The notes under the pieces: generated by a model
Databases searched by the model: none
What the model saw: only the letters and a program-made list of their open reading frames with translations
Told to the model about the DNA's origin: nothing
Origin: Chitinispirillia bacterium
Lineage (GTDB): Bacteria; Fibrobacterota; Chitinivibrionia; Chitinivibrionales; Chitinispirillaceae
Length of the DNA stretch: 38,668 bases
Reading direction: 5' to 3'
NCBI GenBank assembly: GCA_009786575.1
Contig: WQRV01000007.1
Location: forward strand, 1-38,668
Made by a program: the position numbers and the translations under genes
Part shown: positions 24,992 through 33,206 of the stretch, piece after piece
Numbering within the stretch: position 1 is the first letter of the stretch
Layout: each line of letters opens with the position of its first letter

Positions 24992-25807
24992 ATGAGAGTA
25001 TCTGTTCGTAAGGTTGCGGTATTGGCTGCGGCGCTGGCGTTGTCGGCGGTGGTTGCGGCGGGGTGCGATGGGGATAATAATTCGGGCGGTTCCGATAATC
25101 CGGGAGGTACCGACCATACGCACAGTTGGGGCGATTGGAGCGTAACAACGCAGGCTACTTGTAATGCGCCCGGCTTGGAAATAAGATACTGTACACTTGA
25201 TAACACCCATAGCGAAACCAAGACGACAGCGCAGTTGACAGATACGGAGTGCAGCGGAGGCAGCGGTAGTGTAACGATAGACGGTCAAAGTTATCACACA
25301 GTAAAAATCGGTAATTTGACGTGGATGGCTGAAAACCTTAACCGCGTAACAAGCAGCAGTTGGTGTTATGATGATGATAATTCCAACTGTACGAAATATG
25401 GCCGGTTGTATACTTGGGATGCTGCAATGACGGCTTGTCCGTCCGGATGGCGGTTGCCTGATACAGCTAATTGGAGAAGACTGGTAGAAGTTGCCGGTGG
25501 CCGTAGTGTCGCTGGCAGTAAGTTGAAATCAACAAGTGGTTGGAACGATAGGGGAGATGGAACGAGTGGCAACGGTACGGACGAATTCGGCTTTTCGGCT
25601 CTGCCGGGCGGCGCCCGCGACAGCGACGGCACCTTCGCCCTCGCCGGTGTGACCGGCAACTGGTGGAGCGCCACGGAGGGCGGGTTGATCGCCACGGAGA
25701 GCGAGAACCGCTTAGCGTGGAGCAGGCTCATGCGTAGCACCAGCGACTCCGAGAACGAGGGCCCCAGCGGCAAGCACCTCGGTTTTTCGGTGAGGTGCGT
25801 GCGTTAG
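24992..25807 (+). CDS. FISUMP-domain lipoprotein
   Basis: The 271-residue protein has a lipoprotein signal (VVAAGC, Cys25), a Gly/Asn/Ser-rich spacer and a short module HTHSWGDWSVTTQATCNAPG followed by further cysteines, a pattern seen in several bacterial surface proteins. From about residue 95 it carries a FISUMP domain (Fibrobacter succinogenes major paralogous domain): YHTVKIGNLTWMAENLN, YGRLYTWDAAMTACPSGWRLP, GFSALPGGARDSDGTF, NWWSATEG and the final FSVRCVR. These proteins form large paralogue families in Fibrobacterota and are thought to be surface-exposed. Composition changes sharply near 25605: upstream codons are AT-neutral, downstream strongly GC-rich. AAGGATGG precedes the ATG and a terminator follows the stop. 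Confidence 0.92.
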   Translation: MRVSVRKVAVLAAALALSAVVAAGCDGDNNSGGSDNPGGTDHTHSWGDWSVTTQATCNAPGLEIRYCTLDNTHSETKTTAQLTDTECSGGSGSVTIDGQSYHTVKIGNLTWMAENLNRVTSSSWCYDDDNSNCTKYGRLYTWDAAMTACPSGWRLPDTANWRRLVEVAGGRSVAGSKLKSTSGWNDRGDGTSGNGTDEFGFSALPGGARDSDGTFALAGVTGNWWSATEGGLIATESENRLAWSRLMRSTSDSENEGPSGKHLGFSVRCVR

Positions 25808-25816
25808 GACTGTACT

Positions 25817-25851
25817 GGGGAGGCCGGTAATCCGGTCTCCCCTTTATTTTT
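25817..25851 (+). terminator. Rho-independent terminator
   Basis: GGGGAGGCCGG pairs with CCGGTCTCCCC (one G-T) around a TAAT loop and is followed by TTTATTTTT, 9 nt after the FISUMP gene. Confidence 0.88.
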
Positions 25852-25891
25852 GGGGATCATGTGATAAATGCCAATTTTCACCAATAATGCC

Positions 25892-25918
25892 TGTAGGGGC
25901 GACCGTCCCCGGTCGCCC
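25892..25918. repeat. Palindromic repeat (TGTAGGGGCG type), intergenic copy
   Basis: TGTAGGGGCGACC ... GGTCGCCC contains 8-bp complementary arms around a 6-nt loop. It matches in layout the segment inside yggS at 2011-2036. It lies in the gap between two convergent genes, which otherwise shows only the terminator. Confidence 0.5.
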
Positions 25919-25985
25919 GCCAACGCATAAATTACAATATCCCGCAAAATACACCAACAATCCCACGTAGGGCGTTGCGGGCCGT

Positions 25986-26648
25986 TCAGATGGTATTCAG
26001 GTCGAACCAGTCCTTGATGACCCAGAGTTTGTCCCCCGTTTTCCGGTCGGTTTCCCGTTCGAGGAGGAAGACCTGCATTTGCCCGTCTTTTTGGGTGCAG
26101 TAGAGGGTGTCGCGGAAGGAGATGCAGAGTTCGCCGGCGGTAATTTTTACTTCTACGCGGGTTGTGTCGAAGCCGTCGCTTACGGTGTAGCGGAAGTCGC
26201 GTTCGTCTATTATGGGGTATTCGTTGAACTCTATTGCATCGGCCATGTTGAACAGGCGGCGGTGTTTGGCGAGTTCGCTTTCGTGTCCCCAGTAGTGGTA
26301 GGAGCCGGGTTTTACGTAGTAGTATTCGGCCTCTTCGATTCTGGTGATTGTGGCGTCGGTGGGGTGCATTGCGGCGTAGGCGTCGGAGTAGTCGGGTGAG
26401 ATGAAGAAGCGGTATGTGCCGTTTTTCGGGAGCAGTTCGGTGAAGAGGTCGATCCGTTTGTCTTCGTATGCGCGGAAGAGGTGTTCTATTGTTCCGCGCG
26501 GGGTAGAGCGGATGTTCGGCCCCTCTTCGGGCAGTCCGGTGGGCGGCAGGAAGAGGTCGCATGAGACGGCGAGGAGTGTTAGCAGCATGGCTGCCGCGAG
26601 CGCCGCCGCCGCGGTTCCGTGGTTAGGGTTCGAAGAATGGCGCGCCAT
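25986..26648 (-). CDS. Lipoprotein of unknown function
   Basis: The 220-residue product has a hydrophobic signal ending LLAVSC (Cys30). The mature part begins DLFLPPTGLPEEGP and then has a RGTIEHLFRAYEDKRIDLFTELL segment typical of small NTF2-like or lipoprotein folds, followed by a strand-rich region ending KTGDKLWVIKDWFDLNTI. That ending, together with the TIEHLFRAYE start, resembles SnoaL/NTF2-like lipoproteins; this is only a guess. The ATG at 26648 has GGAAGGA eight bases upstream and lies inside the preceding gene (26-nt overlap). The next upstream gene encodes a related kind of lipoprotein (DPLNMADIIRGVFPEIQPGIDYGSYF), so the two may be distant paralogues. Confidence 0.78.
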   Translation of the reverse strand: MARHSSNPNHGTAAAALAAAMLLTLLAVSCDLFLPPTGLPEEGPNIRSTPRGTIEHLFRAYEDKRIDLFTELLPKNGTYRFFISPDYSDAYAAMHPTDATITRIEEAEYYYVKPGSYHYWGHESELAKHRRLFNMADAIEFNEYPIIDERDFRYTVSDGFDTTRVEVKITAGELCISFRDTLYCTQKDGQMQVFLLERETDRKTGDKLWVIKDWFDLNTI

Positions 26649-27177
26649 CGGGCGTATCCTTCCAGTAGCTTATTCTGTAGCCGTCCCCCGATATTGATAT
26701 GCGGAAGTCGGCGGCGCCCTTGTAGGTCAGGACGCCGTTTTGGTGGATGTTGTACGGTACGCCGTTGAGGTAGTGTACGCTGCCCTCGCGCCAGCTGCCG
26801 CCGGCCCTGTTTACTAACCACTCGACGCGCAGGGTGCGGGGCGAGCCGGAGCGCAGGGCGTCGAGCATGCGTATAACCTCCTTGCCGTGGATTGAGTACA
26901 GCTGGTAGCAGTGGAACTCGGCGTTGTCGGTAAAATAGCTGCCGTAGTCTATGCCGGGCTGGATCTCTGGGAAGACGCCTCTTATGATGTCGGCCATGTT
27001 TAGCGGGTCGTCGATCTCCCCGCTGTCGAGGGGCGGCTCGGGGATCTTCATGTCGAATATCCCGCACCCGCAGAGGGCGAATGTCAGTATCAGGGCCATA
27101 GTAAGAGACAGGCGCAGGACTGGCCGCCTCCGGCCGCCCGCACCGTTTATATCTGCGATTATACCCGTCCGTCTCAT
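26623..27177 (-). CDS. Lipoprotein of unknown function, related to its downstream neighbour
   Basis: The 184-residue product has a basic, Gly/Arg-rich start, a hydrophobic core (SLTMALILTFAL) and a CGC lipobox (probable lipid Cys38). The body includes a NMADIIRGVFPEIQPGIDYGSYFTDNAEFHC stretch split by short turns, and a C-terminal strand-rich part (DFRISISGDGYRISYWKDTPDG). The layout mirrors the next lipoprotein: a helix before a displaced beta sheet. The ATG shares one base with the stop of the beta-barrel gene (TGATG), so they are co-translated. Likely attached to the outer membrane, perhaps as partner of the barrel. Function unknown. Confidence 0.75.
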   Translation of the reverse strand: MRRTGIIADINGAGGRRRPVLRLSLTMALILTFALCGCGIFDMKIPEPPLDSGEIDDPLNMADIIRGVFPEIQPGIDYGSYFTDNAEFHCYQLYSIHGKEVIRMLDALRSGSPRTLRVEWLVNRAGGSWREGSVHYLNGVPYNIHQNGVLTYKGAADFRISISGDGYRISYWKDTPDGAPFFEP

Positions 27178-29276
27178 CAGAACCCGCCCTCCGCCTGCAA
27201 TCTGAAGTCCCAGTACCCCAGCGCCGAGTTTCCGGTAACGAACGTGCGGCTGAGGTGCGCCGACAGTTCGGCGCGTTCCCCGACCGTCACCGCCGCGTTT
27301 ACGTACGGCTTGATCGAGTATCCGTCCCCTTTTGCTAAAATATAATTTCCGCCGCTGAAGTTCCGGTCGCGGGCGGATGTAATCGCGTTCCCCGCCTCTA
27401 TGACCGCCCACGCGGGGGTGAGGCGGACGGAGGCGTCTACGGTGTAGTAGACCGACTTGCTTGAGACGGCGTAGTAGCCGGTCCGCGCCGAGCTGTCTTC
27501 CGCGAGGGCCTCGTCCATGTACTCGCGTCCGTACCAGAAGCCGTAGTCGGAGAGCTTGATGTTCCACTTGCCGCTTATTCCTATAAGCGGTGTTGTCTGC
27601 CAGTCCGCCGCGAGCGCGGAGTTTATGGCGCGGGAATAGCGGGGCCGCTGCAGCGCCTTCTGGTGGAACGCCGGGAAGTGGAACGACCCGCGCTTGGCCT
27701 CCGCCGAGAGCGCCTCGGATATGAAGAGCTCGCTTGCGGGGGCCCACTCCGCGGCGATCCCGAGGCGCTGGGTGTTGTCGGTGCGGTTGCTGCTGCTCTT
27801 GGCCTGCTTGAGGAAGACGAGATCGTAGTCGACAAGCTCGCCGAAGACTTCGGTCCGCAGCGTGCTGTCGCGCCTGTACTCGAGCGCGAGCCGCTGGGAT
27901 TGCGTGCGGCGGTCGCTGTCGTCGCTGTTTGTTACCGTTTCGCCCCGGCGGATGTAGGAGTTCGGGTACTCGGTGAGTATGCGCGCGAGGGAGAAGTCGT
28001 ACTTGAGCCGGTACGCCTCCGACATTTTGAGCGTGATCCGGTGGGTGGTGCGCGGGTCGAACGCCGAGTAGTCCCACAGGTTGACCTCTAAGCTGTCGCG
28101 GTTGCTCTCCGTCTCCACGGCGGCCATTTCCTTGCCGAAGAGCTTGTTGTGCCCGCGCCACTCAAACGCCAGCGTGCCGCTGTAGTAGAGCCCCGCGGCG
28201 CTGTCTGTGGATATGGCCCCCGAGAGCGTCTGGCGGATGGTGGTTTCATCGCGCCGCCGCGCGTCGTTCAGGAACTCTAATGTATTCTGGCTTACGGCAT
28301 AGTAGGCCGACGGTGTAATGACGTATATGGGCCCGAACTTGTAGCCCATCATCGCGGTGGCCGTGTGCTCTATGCGCCACGGCGTCTCGGTGAAGAGGGC
28401 GGCCCGGCTGTCGGCGCTGCCTTCGAGGTACCCCTCCCGGCCGTTGAAGAGCGAGAAGTCGCCGTAGGCGAAGAGGCTGTCCCGCCCGCCGATCTGCACC
28501 GCGCCGAGCGCGGAACTTGTGACGGATGCCATGCTGGAGTTTTCGATCTGGCGGCCCAGGCCGTCGGCGTATAAGTATACAGGCGCGAACGGCAGCTGCT
28601 CGTCCCACGACCCCACCGTAAACGCGCCGTACGCGCCCACGCTGCTGCGGTACGACCCGATTGTAAACGGCCCGGCCAGCGAGTCCACCCGCCGCCCGGA
28701 GAGGCCCGCCCGCAGATGTACGGGGACCCCAACAACCTTGAACCCCGCCGTGGGGCCGATGTCGACGGTGGCCAGCGCGTTGTTGCCGGAGCGGTCGTTT
28801 GAGTACTGCGCGATGGGTGTCCAGTCGAGGCCGGGGGTGACCCACGTGTATTTTTCTAATGGATAAGTGAACGACCCCGACGCGTTGACGTAGTGCCGGG
28901 TGTTCTCGAACCGGTCGCGCCGCAGCTCGTACCACAGCCCCTGCTCCACCGAGACCTTGCCGAAAGTGCTGGAGTAGGCAAAGTTGTTTATGCCGGTGTA
29001 CGATTTGTCAAATACGGCATGGTCGACGGCTGCGTTGAACGTTTTGTGGCCGGCGGCTGCGGAATCTGCGCCGTCCGCGGCGTTAGAATCAGCGTCAATC
29101 CCGCCATCCTCACCCGCCTCTTCGCTGATTCGGGGGAACGTAAGTTCCGGCGGGAAGTGCTGCGCGGCGGCGTTTAATGCGGTTAAGACAATTGTTGTCA
29201 ATACAAATATAAATATTCGCAAGTATGTCAACCGGGATGTTTTTAGCGGCGGGGCTTGATGGTGATAATGACTCAT
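27177..29276 (-). CDS. Outer-membrane beta-barrel protein
   Basis: The 699-residue protein has a signal peptide (IFIFVLTTIVLTALNAAAQ), an acidic Asp/Ala-rich spacer, then about 600 residues of alternating amphipathic strands with abundant aromatic residues and short turns (for example VSVEQGLWYELRRDRFENTRHYVNASGSF, broken by turns). It ends in a strand closing LQAEGGF with a terminal Phe, the usual barrel C-terminus recognised by BamA. No TonB box, plug or known motif is visible. The ATG at 29276 overlaps the ksgA stop by 4 nt and is preferred over an ATG 11 codons upstream. With the two lipoproteins it may form one outer-membrane assembly. Specific function unknown. Confidence 0.82.
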   Translation of the reverse strand: MSHYHHQAPPLKTSRLTYLRIFIFVLTTIVLTALNAAAQHFPPELTFPRISEEAGEDGGIDADSNAADGADSAAAGHKTFNAAVDHAVFDKSYTGINNFAYSSTFGKVSVEQGLWYELRRDRFENTRHYVNASGSFTYPLEKYTWVTPGLDWTPIAQYSNDRSGNNALATVDIGPTAGFKVVGVPVHLRAGLSGRRVDSLAGPFTIGSYRSSVGAYGAFTVGSWDEQLPFAPVYLYADGLGRQIENSSMASVTSSALGAVQIGGRDSLFAYGDFSLFNGREGYLEGSADSRAALFTETPWRIEHTATAMMGYKFGPIYVITPSAYYAVSQNTLEFLNDARRRDETTIRQTLSGAISTDSAAGLYYSGTLAFEWRGHNKLFGKEMAAVETESNRDSLEVNLWDYSAFDPRTTHRITLKMSEAYRLKYDFSLARILTEYPNSYIRRGETVTNSDDSDRRTQSQRLALEYRRDSTLRTEVFGELVDYDLVFLKQAKSSSNRTDNTQRLGIAAEWAPASELFISEALSAEAKRGSFHFPAFHQKALQRPRYSRAINSALAADWQTTPLIGISGKWNIKLSDYGFWYGREYMDEALAEDSSARTGYYAVSSKSVYYTVDASVRLTPAWAVIEAGNAITSARDRNFSGGNYILAKGDGYSIKPYVNAAVTVGERAELSAHLSRTFVTGNSALGYWDFRLQAEGGF

Positions 29277-30061
29277 TGCCCACCCGCGATCCGGTAAAAA
29301 TCCAGCCATTCGCCCACCCCCAGGTCCTCCGGCCGTACCGCCGCATCAATCCCCATCCCCGCCAGAATATCCCCGTAAAACTCCTTCTCCCGCCCAAGCT
29401 TAAGCGACATAACCTTGGCCAGCTGCTTGCGCCTCATGGAAAACCCGCTGTCCACAAACGAGAAAAAACCCTCCCACCTGCCCCGCTCCAGCTTCGCATC
29501 CACGCCTTTGTCAACAACAATCTGAAATACCGACGAGTCGACATTGGGCCGGGGGAAAAACGCCCCGGGTGGGACGTTAAAAAGCAGCTTCGCCTCCCCG
29601 AAGAACTGGCAAAAGATCGACAGCCACCCGTTCTGCCTGCTGTGCGGCGCCGACACGATCCGCATTGCCACCTCCCTCTGCACCATGAACGTGCAGGAGA
29701 GTACCCGCGGCGCGTACAGGAGCGTTTTTTTGATGATCATCGCCCCGATGTTGTACGGCAGGTTCCCGGCAACATGCAGCGGGAACCCCGCCTTACCGAA
29801 GTCGAACCCCATAACATCTTCGTGATGGAGCGTATACTCCCCGTTCCCCAGTTTCTCCTTTAGCGCCCCGAGAGCGTCCCCGTCAACCTCCACGAGGTGC
29901 ATCCCCGGGAACCTCTCGAGCAGGTGCAAGCTCAGCGCCCCGCGCCCCGGCCCGACCTCCAGCACCCCCTCGCCCGGCGCGGCGGGCACGGCTGCGGCGA
30001 TCCTCGACGCGTACGCGGGAGCGGTCAGAAAGTGCTGTCCAAGGTACTTTTTAGGGCCCAT
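29273..30061 (-). CDS. rsmA: 16S rRNA dimethyladenosine transferase KsgA/RsmA
   Basis: The 262-residue enzyme dimethylates the two adjacent adenines in the loop of 16S rRNA helix 45 late in 30S assembly. Marks are KKYLGQHFL at the start, the SAM-binding VLEVGPGRGALSLHLL, NLPYNIGAMIIKK (the NLPY catalytic motif), VQREVAMRIVS, and FFPRPNVDSSVFQ. Length is normal. It heads the minus-strand operon and diverges from the lipoprotein gene at 30220 across a very AT-rich 158-nt gap which must contain both promoters. Confidence 0.95.
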   Translation of the reverse strand: MGPKKYLGQHFLTAPAYASRIAAAVPAAPGEGVLEVGPGRGALSLHLLERFPGMHLVEVDGDALGALKEKLGNGEYTLHHEDVMGFDFGKAGFPLHVAGNLPYNIGAMIIKKTLLYAPRVLSCTFMVQREVAMRIVSAPHSRQNGWLSIFCQFFGEAKLLFNVPPGAFFPRPNVDSSVFQIVVDKGVDAKLERGRWEGFFSFVDSGFSMRRKQLAKVMSLKLGREKEFYGDILAGMGIDAAVRPEDLGVGEWLDFYRIAGGQ

Positions 30062-30219
30062 CGTCCACCGGTCGACTGCGCAAAAATCAAAATCTTTGCA
30101 TAATATAGGGTATAAGTGTTATTTTTGATACAGAGTACCAAATATAATAAATTAATTCACCGCCGCGCGATAACCGAAGAATATTCGTTTAAATCGCGTA
30201 CAACAGGAAAGGTCTGACC

Positions 30220-31539
30220 ATGAGAAACAGGATTGCCGTAGCCGTCCTCACCGCCGCCCTGCTGGCCCTCGCCGGCTGCGCCCCCACCATCCGCATGCAG
30301 GTAGAGCGCCCGCCCAACTGGAACACGTCGGGCATCAAGCGCATAGCCGTCATGCCCTTCGAGCACGACCGCTCCCGCGACCAGGAGCACATAGCCCGCT
30401 TCCTCACGGCAAGCGCGACCACAGCCGTCACCCAGACCGGGCAGTTCACCCTGGTCTCCGACAGCGAAATACAGCGGCTGCAGTATAGGCGAGAAAGCAT
30501 AGAGAACCACGTAGACGCCCTCTTCTCAGGCAAAATACTCGACATCCAGTACCGCGACAGCTCCTACATCACCCAGGTCTACGACCCCGATACCAAACAG
30601 ACGTACGAGACCACCGCCTACGACCGGGAGGTGACGCTCACCGTGACCTACTCCCTCGAGCGGGCGCGCGACGGGAGCGTTGTGGGCACCGCGACCAGAA
30701 CCGCCCGCGCCGCCGATACCCAGAAAGACTACAACTACCTCAAGGCCGTCCCGCAGCTCCTCCAGCAGTGCCGCGTGCTGGCCGGCCTCCCGCGCGACCT
30801 CGCGCCGTACACAGTCGTCGAAACGCGCACGCTCATGACCGAAAAGACAAAAGACAAGGCCCTAAAGGAGAAAATGAAAAACGCGGCAGCCCACGTAAGC
30901 GGGCAAAACTACAAAACCGCGCTCAACTCCTACATGGCAATCTACGGCGAGTACGGCACCTTCGCCGCAATCTACAACGCAAGCATAATGCAGGAAGCCC
31001 TCGGCGACACCCGCGCCGCGATAGACCTCATGAGCCAGGCCTCGACCGAGACCGGGAACCCGCAGGCCAGAAACGAACTGGCCCGCCTCACCAAACGCTT
31101 GCAGGAACAGGAAACGGTAGACACCGACTACAAGGAAACCGTCAGGCAGATCGACAGGGCGATTGCGCACGCGTCAGGCGAAGCCATGAAAATCCTCCCG
31201 CCGGGCGCGAGGGTCTGGATCGTCAACAACGAAAAAAGCGAACGCGCCCTCGCAAGTTCGGTAGCCGACGGCGTAACGTCCGCGCTAATTAAGAAAAGCG
31301 TAATAATCGTAGACCGCGAAAACTCCGAACTCATTGAACGCGAGTTTTTGCAGCAAATGTCGGGCGGCGTAAGCGACACCGACATCCTCAGCGCCGGCAA
31401 CCAGGCCGGCGCCAACATAATAATAATAATAGCCATCACCGGTACCGGCAGCATGAGGCGGTTACAGATGAGAATATTAGACGTGGAAAAAGGCGTCCCG
31501 ATACTGCAAAGCGACGCCGGGGGGAGCTGGGATTTGTAG
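30220..31539 (+). CDS. CsgG/LpoB-like lipoprotein
   Basis: The 439-residue lipoprotein has lipobox LALAGC (Cys20). An N-terminal alpha/beta domain begins IKRIAVMPFEHDRSRDQEH, the typical CsgG/LpoB/TolB-N type opening (a conserved 'RIAVLPF' strand), with SGKILDIQYRDSS later. The middle (about 215-310) is helical and TPR-like (YKTALNSYMAIYGEYGTFAAIYNASIM broken by short turns; AIDLMSQAS). The C-terminal domain repeats the CsgG-like pattern (KSVIIVDRENSELIEREFLQQ, AGANIIIIIAITGTG, LQMRILDVEKG). A duplicated CsgG-like fold flanking a TPR segment is the best reading. Possible roles are in surface secretion or cell-wall synthesis control. It starts 158 nt from divergent ksgA. Confidence 0.8.
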   Translation: MRNRIAVAVLTAALLALAGCAPTIRMQVERPPNWNTSGIKRIAVMPFEHDRSRDQEHIARFLTASATTAVTQTGQFTLVSDSEIQRLQYRRESIENHVDALFSGKILDIQYRDSSYITQVYDPDTKQTYETTAYDREVTLTVTYSLERARDGSVVGTATRTARAADTQKDYNYLKAVPQLLQQCRVLAGLPRDLAPYTVVETRTLMTEKTKDKALKEKMKNAAAHVSGQNYKTALNSYMAIYGEYGTFAAIYNASIMQEALGDTRAAIDLMSQASTETGNPQARNELARLTKRLQEQETVDTDYKETVRQIDRAIAHASGEAMKILPPGARVWIVNNEKSERALASSVADGVTSALIKKSVIIVDRENSELIEREFLQQMSGGVSDTDILSAGNQAGANIIIIIAITGTGSMRRLQMRILDVEKGVPILQSDAGGSWDL

Positions 31540-31712
31540 GGAGATGGGTTTGAATCATAAAACCCACCTGCGGAGTAATCAATAGTTGCATTGCAAGTTT
31601 TATTTATAAAATAAAATTTATACATAGAACTGTCTGGCAGAAAGTATATTTTTAAGGAAAGAGGTAATTGGTTACTGTAACACGTGCAATAAACAATACA
31701 CGTGGAGGGATT

Positions 31713-33206
31713 ATGTTAGAATATGTGGTTAGCCGAACCGATGCATTTATATCTTCAAAACCGAAAGCGCACCGAAAGTCTTTTGGCCAATTTTTTACGT
31801 CTGCGGCAACGGCTCGTTTTATGGCGGGGCTATTCACCATTCCGGCGAAAAATACTCTAAAATTACTTGACCCGGGTGCGGGGTCAGGCATACTTTCAGC
31901 CGCAGTGATTGAAATGGTTGGACAGCAATATCCCCATGTAGAAAAAATAGAACTGACTTGTTATGAAACGAACCCGGATGTTCTTCCGTTGCTGGAAGCA
32001 AACATTGAATATATAAATGATCGGTCAAAAATAAAAATAGCGGCGACAATTGTTAAGGATGATTACCTGCTGTCTCAATCAAATGATTTTTCCGGAACAC
32101 TTATGGCATCGCCAATTTCAGCGAAATATGATTTGATAATCGGCAACCCGCCGTATTTCAAACTTGCAAAAGGGGCACCGGAGGCTGTTTCCATGCCCGA
32201 AGTCTGTCATGGTGCGCCGAATATCTATTTTTTATTTGCGGCAATGAGCCTTTTTAATTTGCGCGATGGCGGTGAAATGGTGTATATAATTCCCCGCTCA
32301 TGGACATCCGGCGCGTATTTTTCCCATTTCCGAAACTATCTTCTGGGGAATGGCCGGTTAGCAGGTCTTCATATATTCACAAGCCGCAAAAAAGTTTTTG
32401 ACAAAGAAGATGTTTTGCAGGAAACAATAATTATGAACATACGGAAGACAAAAGTAACGCCGCCTGCCGTGAGGATTACGTCATCAGCGGATTCCGGCAA
32501 CTTTGCTGACATAACGGAGCTATTGGTACCATACGATACTGTTGTATCAGGCACAGAACGATATGTTCACCTCGTCACCTCGCTGGATGATGTTAATGTG
32601 CTTAATAAGGTTAACGGCTTCGAAAAATCACTGCCGTCTATGGGCATGAAGATGAAGACAGGGTTGACAGTAGATTTTCGGAATCGCGGCCTTCTTCGTA
32701 ATACATCTGGAGACCATACTGTACCGTTGTTCTATTCACAGCATATTCGGGATGGACGTGTAGTTTTCCCTATAGGAAAAGAAAATGAATATATATCAGA
32801 CGAACTTAGCAGTATGGTACAACTCAACCGAAATTACCTTTTTGTTAAACGGTTTACTGCAAAGGAAGAGCGGCGGCGTTTGCAGTGTGCTATTTATCTT
32901 GCGGACCGCTATCCAAACTATAAGAAAATCAGTACGCAGAACAAAATTAATTTTGTTGACACCACAGACGGTTCGTGTATGAGCGAAAAACTCGTTTACG
33001 GTCTTTATGTGGTTTTTAACTCAACGCTGTATGATATGTATTACCGCATTCTTAACGGCTCAACACAGGTCAACGCAACGGAAATGAACTCAATACCCGT
33101 TCCGGATCGTACCACCTTGGAAAATTTAGGGGTAAAACTAATGAAGTGCGGACGCTATACTACGGCAGACTGTGATGACTTCTTGAAAGAAGCCATATAT
33201 GTCTAA
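31713..33206 (+). CDS. DNA N6-adenine methyltransferase of a BsuBI/PstI-type system
   Basis: The 497-residue enzyme shows SAM motif I as LLDPGAGSG (residues 51-59), an upstream GQFFTS motif X-like box, and catalytic motif IV NPPY (145-148), the gamma-class order. Fellow type II enzymes methylate the adenine within a palindrome; the adjacent nuclease points to CTGCAG. The C-terminal half (about 300-490) is the target-recognition part. An ATG at 31713 with GGAGG seven bases upstream is preferred over an earlier frame start. Its stop overlaps the endonuclease start by 8 nt. Codon use is AT-rich compared with the genes before 31.5 kb, a sign of transfer. Confidence 0.9.
   Translation: MLEYVVSRTDAFISSKPKAHRKSFGQFFTSAATARFMAGLFTIPAKNTLKLLDPGAGSGILSAAVIEMVGQQYPHVEKIELTCYETNPDVLPLLEANIEYINDRSKIKIAATIVKDDYLLSQSNDFSGTLMASPISAKYDLIIGNPPYFKLAKGAPEAVSMPEVCHGAPNIYFLFAAMSLFNLRDGGEMVYIIPRSWTSGAYFSHFRNYLLGNGRLAGLHIFTSRKKVFDKEDVLQETIIMNIRKTKVTPPAVRITSSADSGNFADITELLVPYDTVVSGTERYVHLVTSLDDVNVLNKVNGFEKSLPSMGMKMKTGLTVDFRNRGLLRNTSGDHTVPLFYSQHIRDGRVVFPIGKENEYISDELSSMVQLNRNYLFVKRFTAKEERRRLQCAIYLADRYPNYKKISTQNKINFVDTTDGSCMSEKLVYGLYVVFNSTLYDMYYRILNGSTQVNATEMNSIPVPDRTTLENLGVKLMKCGRYTTADCDDFLKEAIYV

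Noticed and set aside
24820-25011. 63-codon frame starting seven bases after a TTGACA-17-TAAATT promoter
   Set aside because: It contains the FISUMP promoter, overlaps the FISUMP start out of frame and has no family resemblance; probably chance.
26623-28161. 512-codon minus-strand frame running through the barrel gene
   Set aside because: Only its last 184 codons are real (the lipoprotein from 27177); the upstream part is an Arg/Gly/Pro-rich shadow of the barrel gene.
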